From Macrostomum hystrix (taxonomy: Eukaryota > Platyhelminthes > Macrostomidae): a stretch of DNA of 64,000 bases. Below the pieces are notes generated by a model. The model saw only the letters and a program-made list of their open reading frames with translations, was not told where the DNA came from and searched no databases. Positions 34,368 through 45,544 of the stretch are shown piece by piece; the stretch's first letter is position 1, and every line of letters begins with the position of its first letter. The translations under genes were made by a program, and so were the position numbers. The stretch covers positions 2,819,501 to 2,883,500 of the forward strand of contig CATNEN010000037.1 of NCBI GenBank assembly GCA_950097015.1. The letters are read 5' to 3'.

Positions 34368-34490
34368 TGTGGTTGCTAGGGTGGACACTAGGGTTGCTAT
34401 GGTACCGGTAACAATAGTGCTAGGGTTGCTAGGGTGGACACTAGGGTTGCTATGGTACCGGTAACAATAGTGCTAAAGGTTGCTAGGGTA
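34368..34490. repeat. Short outlier of the GGTTGCTAGGGT array
   Basis: Two to three copies of GGTTGCTAGGGTGGACACTA and GGTTGCTATGGTACCGGTAA, the same units that fill the intron of the acyltransferase gene 1 kb downstream (35365-35935). Confidence 0.8.
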
Positions 34491-35036
34491 ACACATAGGC
34501 TTCTGTTTCAAGACTCTGAGCTTGTACTCAGATGAGTATTTGGTCTATCATGTGAAAACGTTCTTCAGGTATACTGTTGATAGCAGCTGGTGCATTCTAA
34601 AAGACAAATTCTAAAATCTTGGATTGATGATGGTTCGAGCAAGTGCTTTTATTTCTAGTGTAAAGTTATTATAACTGGATTTATTACAATGTCTGAAAAA
34701 ATGGGCAATTGCCAATAGGTAATCATAGATTTAGGATAATTGCACCTAATGTCATAAAAGAGGTGAAAAATTCAATTTAGATATCGCGAATAGATTTAGC
34801 AATGTGTACTTTTCGTTCGCCGGCCGCCTTGACTTAAAGCGTTTAAAAGTAGCAGCGAAGTAAATGAACTATTCTATGGGCCAAAGCTTCCGAGGTTTCA
34901 AGGTTTTGACTGCGGTAATATAACTATAGTAGTCAAATATAAGCATTATTGAAGTTACTTTTCATGCTTCTAATTCTATCTTTTTAAAGATGTCAGGAAA
35001 AATAATTTAAACCGACAATCATTAAACGTAAAAAGG
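34491..35036. other. Region upstream of the DHHC gene
   Basis: No coding sign; presumably its promoter and 5' UTR. Confidence 0.4.
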
Positions 35037-37299
35037 ATGGCCAGCGAAAACTCAAATGTACAATTCGATTTGAGCCACTTGCCAACACAGACGACAGCAG
35101 AGCCACCGCCGCAGCGTCAGCCGCAGCAGAGGCTGCTATTTGCCACTGAACGGCGAGTTACGCATCAACGCTTCCGGCGGATGAATCGGCTGTCGAGAGG
35201 GCAGCAGGTGAAGGTGGGACTGTCACTATTTTTGCTGCATTCGTACTGTAGCCGTGTAGGCTTTAAAGAAGTCTTTCTAGTCATTATATAACTCAATATT
35301 CTTGCTCAGTACCGCACGTTGCTAGTGAGATGCAAGTTGTTATAGTGTTGTTAAGGAGATCTGCAGGGTGCCACTCGTGTTGCTAGGGTTGCTAGGGTGA
35401 TACTAGGGTTGCTAGGGTAATACTAGGGTTGCTAGGGTAATACTAGGGTTGCTAGCGTGATACTGGGGTTGTTAGGGTAATACTAGGGTTGCTAGGGTGA
35501 CACTAGGGTTGCTATGGTGACACTATAAAGTTGCTAGGGTGGACACTGGGGTTGCTATGGTGACACTATAAAGTTGCTAGGGTGGACACTGGGGTTGCTA
35601 GAGTGACACTAGGGTTGCTAGGATGGACACAGGGGTTGCTAGAGTGACACTAGGGTTGCTAGGGTGACACTAGGGTTGCTAGGGTGACATTAGGATTGCT
35701 AGAGTGACACTAGGGTGACACTATAGGGTTGCTAGGGTGACATTAGGACTGCAAGGGTGACACTAGGGTTACTAAGGTGACACTAGGGTTGCTATGGTAC
35801 CGATGACACTAGGGTTGCTATGGTGACAATAGGGTTGCTAGGGTGACACTATGGTTGCTAGGGTGGACACTAGGGTTGCTATGGTACCGGTAACAATAGT
35901 GCTAGGGTTGCTAGGGTAACACATGGGCTTCTATAAGACACAGTTAAGACTAAGATTGCTGGAGAATTAGTAAGCTGATTCTTGACCCTCGCCTCTCTTT
36001 CGTCAATCTCAGTACCCGTGGAGTAACCACAACAACTCCAGCCAGACAGTGGTGCTGACCCGCAGTCGGCCCCTGAGCCGTCAGCTCCGGTCAGCCGACA
36101 GTGTCGCCTGTTTTGGCCGCGCCAGTCGACCTGGCTGCGTCACGGGGCCAGCCTGGGGCGTGGCGTACTATGTACTGCTGGTCATTGTTGCCTCATCCGG
36201 CCTGTTGATGTGCACGGACCTCCTGTACCTGGCCAGGCATTTCTCAGCTGTGTTCATGCTGATTTCAGCTGGTTTGCTCACACTGACTGTGGCCTCGTTC
36301 TGCCAGTCGGCATGTCGCGATCCTGGGATTATTCCCAAGGCTACCTTAGACGAGGCTGCCGCCAATGTGCAGGAGATTGTGGCCAACTCAACCAGGTGAG
36401 CTAGGTCTGATCGGACTGGCTGTTTGTCCGGCTTACCTGAATCAAAATTAGTTGTCAATTCTTTTGTGTTGTTGGGCAAATACTGGGGTTGGGAAGTTGT
36501 CTAGTTGTTGGGAAGACACAGTAAGTTGATGGGAAGACACTGGGGTTTTTGGGAATAATGGTGTTTTAAGAACTAATGAAAAAATCGTTAAAATTTCACC
36601 CACTCAGGGCTCGAGTGCAGCGGAACCTGCGCAAACTTCTAAAAACCTACAAGCGCCGCGTGAAATTTTACGGCCACGAGATTGAGCAGAAGTTCTGTCA
36701 CACCTGTTTTATCTGGCGTCCGCCGCGCTCGTCACACTGCGGCACCTGCAACAACTGCGTGGCCAAGTTCGACCACCATTGCCCCTGGCTTGGCAACTGC
36801 GTCGGTTTGGGGAATTATCGGCAATACCTGGCCTTTCTTATCTACCTTAGTCTGCACTGTATCCTGAGCACCTGTTTCAGCGTGGTCAAGCAGGTGAGAA
36901 CAAGCTTATGAGCTACTAAATGGCCGCAAAGTACCCCAGAATAAAACGCTTTAAAACACCTCACCGACAATTCCCCAGGTGCTGTACTTCGGAAGTCAGA
37001 GTGTCTTCGTGGCCAGTTCGTTGAGCAACCTGCTGCCCAGTGTAATCTGCACTCTGCTATCCTTTGGCGGCTTGGCCTTTGCCACCAACCTGCTGCAGTA
37101 TCACACGGAGATCATGATCAAGGGCCTCACCACCCGCGAGGACGAGAAGTCGGACGACCTGTTCCGAGACGGCGTCAATTACTTCAGACGGCCGGGCGGA
37201 TTTTTTGAACACCTCCGAGACGCCCTACTGAGCAATCAGCTGCCATCCGTGTTTAAAAAAAGGCAAAGGCGCCGCTCCAGGAAGCGAGTTGCGGCTTAA
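35037..37299 (+). CDS. DHHC-type S-acyltransferase (ZDHHC9/14/18, Erf2 group)
   Basis: Four exons: 35037-35207, 36013-36395, 36608-36893 and 36979-37299; phases 0, 2 and 0; 386 residues. It transfers palmitate from CoA to cysteines of membrane-associated proteins, usually at Golgi or plasma membrane. TM1 about 106-127, TM2 about 137-155, then DPG at 160-162 followed by [11 protein letters not shown], which resembles the DPGVIPRA..DEAA of ZDHHC9/14/18. The cysteine-rich domain 215-249 has [29 protein letters not shown] with the catalytic DHHC at 240-243, and [11 protein letters not shown]3 and TM4 follow, then the TTxE motif TTRE (331-334), and a basic tail ([11 protein letters not shown]). 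All zinc and catalytic residues are present. Intron 1 is mostly a 19-bp array, and the stop codon is 25 bp from a 24-bp array. Confidence 0.94.
35365..35935. repeat. 19-bp minisatellite in the DHHC gene intron 1
   Basis: About 28 imperfect copies of GGTTGCTAGGGTGACACTA. Variants GGTGGACAC, CTATAAAG and GGTACCGATGAC/GGTACCGGTAAC occur in blocks. More degenerate than the other arrays, hence probably older. It ends about 75 nt before the acceptor. Confidence 0.9.
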
Positions 37300-37323
37300 A
37301 ATTTATCGGCATTTAACTACGGG

Positions 37324-38388
37324 ATAGCACTCCAACATCAGTACAGAATGACACTCCAACATCAGTACAGAATGACACTCCAACATCAGTACAGAATGAC
37401 ACTCCAACATCAGTACAGAATGACACCCCAACATCAGTACAGAATGACACTCCAACATCAGTACAGAATGACACTCCAACATCAGTACAGAATGACACCC
37501 CAACATCATTACAGAATGACCCTCCAACATCATTACAGAATGACACTCCAACATCAGTACAGAATGACACTCCAACATCAGTACAGAATGACACTCCAAC
37601 ATCAGTATAGAATGACACCCCAACATCATTACAGAATGACCCTCCAACATCATTACAGAATGACACTCCAACATCAGTACAGAATGACACTCCAACATCA
37701 GTACAGAATGACACTCCAACATCATTACAGAATGACACCCCAGCATCATTACAGAATGACACTGCAACATCATTACAGAATGACACCCCAACATCATTAC
37801 AGAATGACACTGCAACATCATTACAGAATGACACCCCAGCATCATTACAGAATGACACTGCAACATCATTACAGAATGACACCCCAGCATCATTACAGAA
37901 TGACCCTCCAACATCAGTACAGAATGACACTGCAACATCATTACAGAATGACACCCCAGCATCATTACAGAATGACCCTCCAACATCAGTACAGAATGAC
38001 ACTGCAACATCATTACAGAATGACACCCCAACATCATTACAGAATGACCCTCCAACATCATTACAGAATGACACTCCAACATCATTACAGAATGACACCC
38101 CAACATCAGTACAGAATGACACTCCAACATCATTACAGAATGACACTCCAACATCATTACAGAATGACACCCCAACATCAGTACAGAATGACACTCCAAC
38201 ATCATTACAGAATGACACTCCAACATCATTACAGAATGACACCCCAACATCAGTACAGAATGACACCCCAACATCATTACAGAATGACCCTCCAACATCA
38301 TTACAGAATGACACCCCAGCATCAGTACAGAATGACACCCAGCATCATTACAGAATGACACTCCAACATCATTACAGAATGACACTGT
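37324..38388. repeat. 24-bp minisatellite, 1.06 kb, at the DHHC gene 3' end
   Basis: About 44 copies of AACATCATTACAGAATGACA followed by CTCC or CCCC. Two variants alternate (CAGTACAG and CATTACAG) in larger blocks. It lies between the stop codon (37299) and the first AATAAA (38558), so it is probably in the 3' UTR. Frames across it are artefacts. Confidence 0.95.
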
Positions 38389-38557
38389 CTTCTATGAATT
38401 TTTAAGGCATGCGTCTTTCTTTGTGTATGTTAATCTTCCAATCAAATCGCAACCGACTGATTTTCAAAATCACTGAAATTTGCACATTACACAAAACGGT
38501 TTCACTTCCTTTTTGACAAATGTGCCTGTCTAATTTGTAACTACATTGTAACGAAGA

Positions 38558-38563
38558 AATAAA
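38558..38563 (+). terminator. Candidate poly(A) signal of the DHHC gene
   Basis: AATAAA in GAAGAAATAAAATTG, the first canonical hexamer after the 24-bp array. Confidence 0.4.
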
Positions 38564-38731
38564 ATTGACATGTATCGAATATTGATTGATTCTAGTTGCC
38601 CCGTTGATTGATTTATGACACTGCTCTTTGCTTGGTCTAATGGTATTTACTCGTAAACATTCATCTTAGCAAATAAATGCGATTTTTCACAAAATTTGAC
38701 AAAAAATGCTGCATAGAAAAATGCGAGTAAA

Positions 38732-39552
38732 ATGGAATCGTAGCAGAGACTACAACTGGAATCGTAGCAGACACTACAACTGGAATCGTAGCAGACACTA
38801 CAACTGGAATCGTAGCAGCGACTACAACTGGAATCGTAGCAGACACTACAACTGGAATCGTAGCAGCGACTACAACTGGAATCGTAGCAGAGACTACAAC
38901 TGGAATCGTAGCAGACACTACAACTGGAATCGTAGCAGCGACTACAACTGGAATCGTAGCAGAGACTACAACTGGAATCGTAGCAGAGACTACAACTGGA
39001 ATCGTAGAAGAGACTACAACTGGAATCGTAGCAGCGACTACAACTGGAATCGTAGCAGACACTACAACTGGAATCGTAGCAGACACTACAACTGGAATCG
39101 TAGCAGCGACTACAACTGGAATCGTAGCAGACACTACAACTGGAATCGTAGCAGACACTACAACTGGAATCGTAGCAGCGACTACAACTGGAATCGTAGC
39201 AGAGACTACAACTGGAATCGTAGCAGACACTACAACTGGAATCGTAGCAGCGACTACAACTGGAATCGTAGCAGAGACTACAACTGGAATCGTAGCAGAG
39301 ACTACAACTGGAATCGTAGAAGAGACTACAACTGGAATCGTAGCAGCGACTACAACTGGAATCGTAGCAGCGACTACAACTGGAATCGTAGCAGAGACTA
39401 CAACTGGAATCGTAGAAGAGACTACAACTGGAATCGTAGCAGCGACTACAACTGGAATCGTAGCAGAGACTACAACTGGAATCGTAGCAGAGACTACAAC
39501 TGGAATCGTAGCAGACACTACAACTGGAATCGTAGCAGCGACTACAACTGGA
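38732..39552. repeat. 24-bp minisatellite, block 1 of a 2.5-kb array
   Basis: About 34 copies of GGAATCGTAGCAGACACTAC followed by AACT, with AGAC/CGAC/GAGAC variants. It passes without a gap into the next array at about 39553. Confidence 0.95.
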
Positions 39553-41262
39553 ATCTCAGTAGATACTACAACTAGAGTATCAGTAGATACTACAACTAGA
39601 ATCTCAGTAGATACTACAACTGAGTATCAGTAGATACTACAACTAGAGTATCGGTAGATACTACAACTAGAATCTCAGTAGATACTACAACTAGAATCTC
39701 AGTAGATACTACAACTAGAATCTCAGTAGATACTACAACTAGAATCTCAGTAGATACTACAACTAGAATCTCAGTAGATACTACAACTAGAATCTCAGTA
39801 GATACTACAACTAGAGTATCAGTAGATACTACAACTAGAGTATCGGTAGATACTACAACTAGAATCTCAGTAGATACTACAACTAGAATCTCAGTAGATA
39901 CTACAACTAGAATCTCAGTAGATACTACAACTAGAATCTCAGTAGATACTACAACTAGAGTATCAGTAGATACTACAACTAGAATCTCAGTAGATACTAC
40001 AACTAGAATCTCAGTAGATACTACAACTAGAATCTCAGTAGATACTACAACTAGAGTATCAGTAGATACTACAACTAGAGTATCGGTAGATACTACAACT
40101 AGAATCTCAGTAGATACTACAACTAGAATCTCAGTAGATACTACAACTAGAATCTCAGTAGATACTACAACTAGAATCTCAGTAGATACTACAACTAGAG
40201 TATCAGTAGATACTACAACTAGAATCTCAGTAGATACTACAACTAGAATCTCAGTAGATACTACAACTAGAATCTCAGTAGATACTACAACTAGAATCTC
40301 AGTAGATACTACAACTAGAATCTCAGTAGATACTACAACTAGAATCTCAGTAGATACTACAACTAGAGTATCAGTAGATACTACAACTAGAGTATCGGTA
40401 GATACTACAACTAGAATCTCAGTAGATACTACAACTAGAATCTCAGTAGATACTACAACTAGAGTAGCAGTAGATACTACAACTAGAATCTCAGTAGATA
40501 CTACAACTAGAGTAGCAGTAGATACTACAACTAGAATCTCAGTAGATACTACAACTAGAGTAGCAGTAGATACTACAACTAGAGTATCAGTAGATACTAC
40601 AACTAGAATATCAGTAGATACTACAACTAGAGTAGCAGTAGATACTACAACTAGAATCTCGGTAGATACTACAACTAGAGTAGCAGTAGATACTACAACT
40701 AGAATCTCAGTAGATACTACAACTAGAGTATCAGTAGATACTACAACTAGAATCTCAGTAGATACTACAACTAGAATCTCAGTAGATACTACAACTAGAG
40801 TATCAGTAGATACTACAACTAGAATCTCAGTAGATACTACAACTAGAGTAGCAGTAGATACTACAACTAGAATCTCGGTAGATACTACAACTAGAGTAGC
40901 AGTAGATACTACAACTAGAATCTCAGTAGATACTACAACTAGAGTAGCAGTAGATACTACAACTAGAATCTCGGTAGATACTACAACTAGAGTAGCAGTA
41001 GATACTACAACTAGAATCTCGGTAGATACTACAACTAGAGTAGCAGTAGATACTACAACTAGAATCTCAGTAGATACTACAACTAGAGTATCAGTAGATA
41101 CTACAACTAGAGTATCAGTAGATACTACAACTAGAATCTCAGTAGATACTACAACTAGAGTAGCAGTAGATACTACAACTAGAATCTCAGTAGATACTAC
41201 AACTAGAGTAGCAGTAGATACTACAACTAGAGTAGCAGTAGACACTACAACTAGAACTAAAA
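39553..41262. repeat. 24-bp minisatellite, block 2 of a 2.5-kb array
   Basis: About 71 copies of AGAATCTCAGTAGATACTAC followed by AACT, with GAGTATCAG, GAGTAGCAG and CGGTAG variants that repeat in sets, a higher-order pattern. The ACTACAACT(A/G)GAATC core is shared with block 1. No stop in one minus-strand frame gives a 543-codon open frame, which is not a gene. Confidence 0.95.
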
Positions 41263-42014
41263 CTAGAGTTGTGTCAAAATAATTATAATAATATAAAATA
41301 ATAAGTCCATTAAGAGAAAAGCAATGACACAGTGAAGGTTAACGTGTGATTTGAATATGTGGGAAGCAGACAATGCCAGAGAAAACTTTATTAGCAAATT
41401 CACTTTCTGAATTGGTTATTAAGGGAGTCAAGAATTAGATTATGCAAAGCTGGCAGACATTTGCGAAATTTGAATAATTAAAACCTGTTTCTGATCGCAC
41501 ATCGTAAGCAGTTAACAGAAAATATAATAGGAATTAATAATTTAGTAAAAAGCAAATTCATTTTAAGAATAATCACATGAACTGCCCTGCTGAGAAGTTG
41601 CATGTTGGACACATAGAAAGTACATAGTAAGATAGTATTTCAAAAAGATTTTTAAGCACTGCTTGATACCGTAAGAGATCAGAGACCCAATTAAAAATAA
41701 CTAGATTAAAGAGCGAAACTCGAATCAAATCGTTAATTAAAGCCAAGCTCTCTAGAAAATTGCATTTTAACTTTTCTATATTCCAATTTATAATAGATAA
41801 CTTTAAATATTGTACGCATATCCCATACTTACTTGACTTAGCACCTGCTTTTTGGTCCAAAGAAGAGGACTTATTAAGTAGCATAACATAGCAACAATAG
41901 AAAATTAAGACTGGCATGCTGTTAAATAGAAGAAAGAAGTCGATACTAACTGCTGGCATAGTTAAGGCCATTTAGGATTGCTTCGCATTCATTTAGCTTT
42001 CAATTAAAAACAAA
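41263..42014. other. AT-rich spacer
   Basis: It contains a 132-codon minus-strand frame (41971-41573, starting MALTMPAVSIDFF) with hydrophobic, AT-driven composition and no recognisable domain. Not annotated as a gene. Confidence 0.4.
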
Positions 42015-42511
42015 TGTAGAATTGTTATATACTACTGACAGTATGTAGAATTGTTATATACTACTGACAGTAGGTAGGCTCATTATATACTACTGACAGT
42101 ATGTAGAATTGTTATATACTACTGACAGTAGATAGGCTCATTATATACTACTGACAGAATGTAGAATTGTTATATACTACTGACAGTAGGTAGGCTCATT
42201 ATATACTACTGACAGTATGTAGAATTGTTATATACTACTGACAGTAGGTAGGCTCATTATATACTACTGACAGTATGTAGAATTGTTATATACTACTGAC
42301 AGTAGGTAGGCTCATTATATACTACTGACAGTATGTAGAATTGTTATATACTACTGACAGTAGGTAGGCTCATTACAAACTACTGACAGTAGGTAGGCTC
42401 ATTACAGACTACTGTCAGTAGGTAGGCTCATTACAAACTACTGACAGTAGGTAGGCTCATTACAAACTACTGACAGTAGGTAGGCTCATTACAAACTACT
42501 GACAGTAGGTA
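42015..42511. repeat. 29-bp minisatellite with 58-bp dimer order
   Basis: About 17 units. Unit a (GTATGTAGAATTGTTATATA + CTACTGACA) alternates with unit b (GTAGGTAGGCTCATTATATA + CTACTGACA). Toward the right end only b-like units remain (CATTACAAACTACTGACA). TACTGACAGTA is a short palindrome repeated in each unit. Confidence 0.93.
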
Positions 42512-42946
42512 ATGCTTCTGCAGTCGGGTTTTGAATTGAGCATTTATACGTTAGTGTGGAATTAACAGAAAAACTATCAGTATGTTGCAGTTCCAGTTAA
42601 TAAATATTTAAAAGAAAAATTAAAAGCTAAAGCAGCAGAAATCGAAATGAAAGAAAAATAAATAAACGATTTCCTAATACGGGAGTTTACAATAAATTCA
42701 CAACGCAGCATATTTCTGAATAGATTACTGGTACATAATGCACTAGCTGAGAAGCAAAGAAAATTAGTTATTAAAGTAAAAAAAGAAAGAAAAATAATTA
42801 TAACGCGAGGCGGCGCACTGTCATTGGTGATGTAATCTGACAGTTAGGGGTTTTGGACATGTAAATTTCGGCTTAATGCTTTGCTTATGATTTATGATAG
42901 TACATTAGTCAGACATGGGGCTGATAATCTTCATTAGTTTTGTCAA
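42512..42946. other. Spacer 3' of endosulfine
   Basis: AT-rich, nothing recognised; probably partly the 3' UTR of the minus-strand gene. Confidence 0.4.
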
Positions 42947-43589
42947 TCACTGGCCGGATTGCAACAACTCCGTCTCGTCCGCGTTTTTCTTCCCCTGCTT
43001 ATCGGCTTCTTCTTCGTGCTGCAGCAGCTGCTGCTGTTGCTGCTGTTGGTGCAGAAGATGCTGGGCCACAATGGGCTGGTCAGGATGAGTAACCTGGAAA
43101 ATCAGGAATCAGTGAAATGCGCTTATTTTCTTTCTCACCGGCTGTGAGTCAATAATAATAATGTAACATAATTGATTTACACCTGCCCAAATTGGGTCAG
43201 ATGTGCAGTCGAGGCATATGGCTGTTTAGTCCATGGACTTTATATTATTTCTCATTACCCACCTGATGCTGGTCAGTCGGACAGTTATTAACTGAGGACT
43301 TCTTGCGCACAGCTGGCACATTGTCCGGTGTCGGAATAGTGTCACCCGTGCTCTCCTGCAGCATCTCCTTCTCCTGCGTGGCCGGCAGTGGAGCCTTCTG
43401 GTGGGACACCCGCGCCTTGGCCATGTTGTAGTCTCCGCTGTCGAAATACTTGTGACCCTTGTTTAAGCGCTTCTGCAGCACGGAGGTACCGATGCCTTTG
43501 CGCCCCAGGTTGGGGTACTTCTGACGCAGCTTATCCTCCTCGGCCTGCTCAACCGATTTCGCTGCGGCCACCGGGTCGCTGGCTGACAT
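42947..43589 (-). CDS. Endosulfine/ARPP-19 family PP2A-B55 inhibitor
   Basis: Two exons, 43589-43263 and 43093-42947, phase 0, 157 residues (human ENSA about 121). When phosphorylated by Greatwall/MASTL the protein blocks PP2A-B55 and permits mitotic entry. The invariant KYFDSGDYNMAKA motif is present with the Greatwall serine at position 51. It is preceded by KLRQKYPNLGRKGIGTSVLQ, typical of the family, and followed by DTIPTPDNVP and RKKSS (98-99), the PKA-type site. Odd: the second exon adds a tail of about 48 residues that is glutamine-rich (seven Q in a row) and charged, absent from vertebrate members. The ATG has TTGCAG three bases upstream. A SINE fragment sits in the 169-bp intron. Confidence 0.93.
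43175..43242 (-). mobile_element. SINE family 1 fragment in the endosulfine intron
   Basis: The 3' end of the family only: ACACCTGCCCAAATTGGGTC, AGATGTGCAG and TTTAGTCCATGGACT. Same sense as the host gene. Confidence 0.7.
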
Positions 43590-44102
43590 GGCTGCAACTT
43601 TCTTTGTTTGTGTGCATGTGCATGTAGTACTATTCTAAGTAGTGTAGCTTAGACAATTTTGAACTGCTACGAGTATTTTGTCCTAACTGCATGGCGTAAG
43701 ACGCACACAAAAGGCTTCAACACGAGTAGAATCTACGCATCTAATACCCAGAATATTCAAAGCTACAAAAAGACAATAAAATTAATTAATAAAGCTAAAT
43801 GATTATTTAAAATTGTTTATTAAAATTGTGATTCTTTAAAAATGACCATTTAAAATGGTACTTTTTCAATGATCATCGGCAGAGCTTACAGAAGCCGTAA
43901 TAGTCCGTTTTTAAAGCACGAAAATAAACAGGGACTTAAGTGTGTTTGTTGATAATAATTCTGACTGTAGAGATAAAAATAATCAATTACTTGCGTAAAA
44001 AATTTATGAAGATATCTACTCGTAATTCTTTAAATCATTGAAGTCTAGGCCCTATATTAATATTTTAGCACTTTAATGGATTAATAAGCAGAGTATAGAT
44101 GG
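43590..44102. other. Spacer between endosulfine and oligoribonuclease
   Basis: AT-rich; it would hold the endosulfine promoter and the 3' UTR of the oligoribonuclease. No motif stands out. Confidence 0.4.
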
Positions 44103-44694
44103 CTACAGAAGTTCACCAGCTTGCAGTACGGAGGCGGTGGCAACAGCGTCAGGCGACTGAAACACTCGCTGCCTATAGAACAGCAACTCCTGGATACTCT
44201 CACGTATGTCTTCCAGTGCCCTATGCGAGGCCATCTTTGGTGGATGTCGCAAATATGGATACCAACGCGAACAGAGCTCCTTCACAGTGCTGACATCGAT
44301 GATGCGGTAGTGCAGCACTGACATGAAATTTGGCATGTACTTTCTGAGAAAAGCAGCATCAACATGCACTGAATTGCCGGCCAGGGGGCAGGCCCCCTTC
44401 ACAGTATATTGTTGAACAAATTCAAGCATTATTCTTTCTGCCTCTTGCAGGCTAGTGCGGCTCTCCTCGCATCGCTTAGTTAGGCCAGACTTGCCATGTT
44501 GCTCAGTGCACCATTCGTCCATGCTATTTAAGAGGGCGTCCTCAATGTGCAGCACAACTGTTGGTGCTTCAGGCAAGCACATTTAAGTCTTTGTCAGTAA
44601 CCAAGCAGGCCATCTCCATGATTTGGTCGCGATCCAAATCTAAGCCAGTCATTTCCAGGTCAACCCAAACTATGTTCTGACTAGATGTCGACAT
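44103..44694 (-). pseudogene. Oligoribonuclease (REXO2/Orn), reading frame interrupted by one base
   Basis: DEDDh 3'-5' exoribonuclease that degrades two- to five-nucleotide RNAs in mitochondria and cytosol. The first frame, 44694-44572 (41 codons), encodes [20 protein letters not shown] and ends CTT GCC TGA. Skipping the T at 44571 continues in frame through 44103, giving 196 residues, as expected for the family. All active-site positions are present: D12, E14, D112, H157, D162, plus CPLAGNSV, LHYRIIDVSTVKELC and SHRALEDI. No introns. So either the base is an assembly error, the gene is a young pseudogene or retrocopy, or the GCC-TGA-A site is read by +1 frameshifting as in antizyme. No poly(A) remnant or other lesion was seen, which argues against an old retrocopy. 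Confidence 0.8.
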
Positions 44695-45544
44695 GACAGT
44701 GCTGTGGGCTTAATTTTCAGGAGGGTCAATTTGACCCTGGCATATGTATGTGATGGAGAACCTCATAGCACTGTGTAAAGTTTTAGTAGCTAATAAAATA
44801 AGATGCAAATTGTTCATCATCATTATAGCTTAGAAAATTTTATGGTAACACTGGCCTATTAGATAAAACAAAAAGCTAGATGTTTTTTTACAATACTGGC
44901 TTGACACACCAAACATTGGATCTCATTCAAAGAAAAATCAACTGATAGTGTTGCAGCTTATTTGTTAATATGATGACTCACTTCATTGTCTCTGGAAGTC
45001 TAAATCTATTCAAAATATAAATTTATAGAAACTGTTACTGCTATAATTCTTGCTTATAAATGTTTCATATTTTTGGTTTATTGGGATTTTAGATTCAGAA
45101 GTGGGATTTCAGATTCAGAAGTGGGATTTTAGATTCAGTAGTGGGATTTCAGATTTAGAAGTGGGATTATATATAATAAAATAGTTAAAGTTAAGACAGC
45201 TAAAAATAAAGAACTTCCTATAACTGCATAACTTAAATAATTTTTAATTTAAAACTGAAAACTAAAACAAAAAGGCTAATTCATTCCTTAGACAAAAAAT
45301 AACCCAAGGGAATATGAAAATCAAATCATTATAATAACCTAGTATTAAGACTGTCATGAGAGTAAGGGTGAGCTTTTAGTAAGCATAGCTAGCTAGAAAA
45401 TGCATTTTCCATGCTCATAGCCATGGCCAAGTAGGGGCTTGGCTATGAACATGGCAAAGTGGTGGCAAATCAGTAGAGCTGATGAAAAAATGTATAAGAA
45501 ATGGCATACCTTCTTTAGCTTGTATATGCCTAATATTAATATAC
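44695..45544. other. AT-rich spacer with a small 23-bp repeat
   Basis: The only structure is four copies of GATTTCAGATTCAGAAGTGG-type units at about 45087-45170. No gene seen. Confidence 0.45.

Noticed and set aside
34375-35935. Telomere-like repeat (CTAGGG)
   Set aside because: CTAGGGT occurs within a 19-bp intronic unit, not as a hexamer run.
39614-41245. 543-codon open frame on the minus strand (repeating VVVSTEIL-type units)
   Set aside because: It is the 24-bp minisatellite read in a stop-free frame; several other frames over the array are open as well. The same applies to 37303-38385, 38661-39575, 21476-22258, 49816-50605, 57188-57913, 30909-31469, 12895-13130 and 5643-5974.
37324-41262. 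CRISPR array
   Set aside because: Short direct repeats (24 bp) without unique spacers, in an animal genome; they are minisatellites. True for all arrays in the window.
41573-41971. 132-codon minus-strand ORF
   Set aside because: AT-rich composition, no domain, no neighbouring signals; probably chance.
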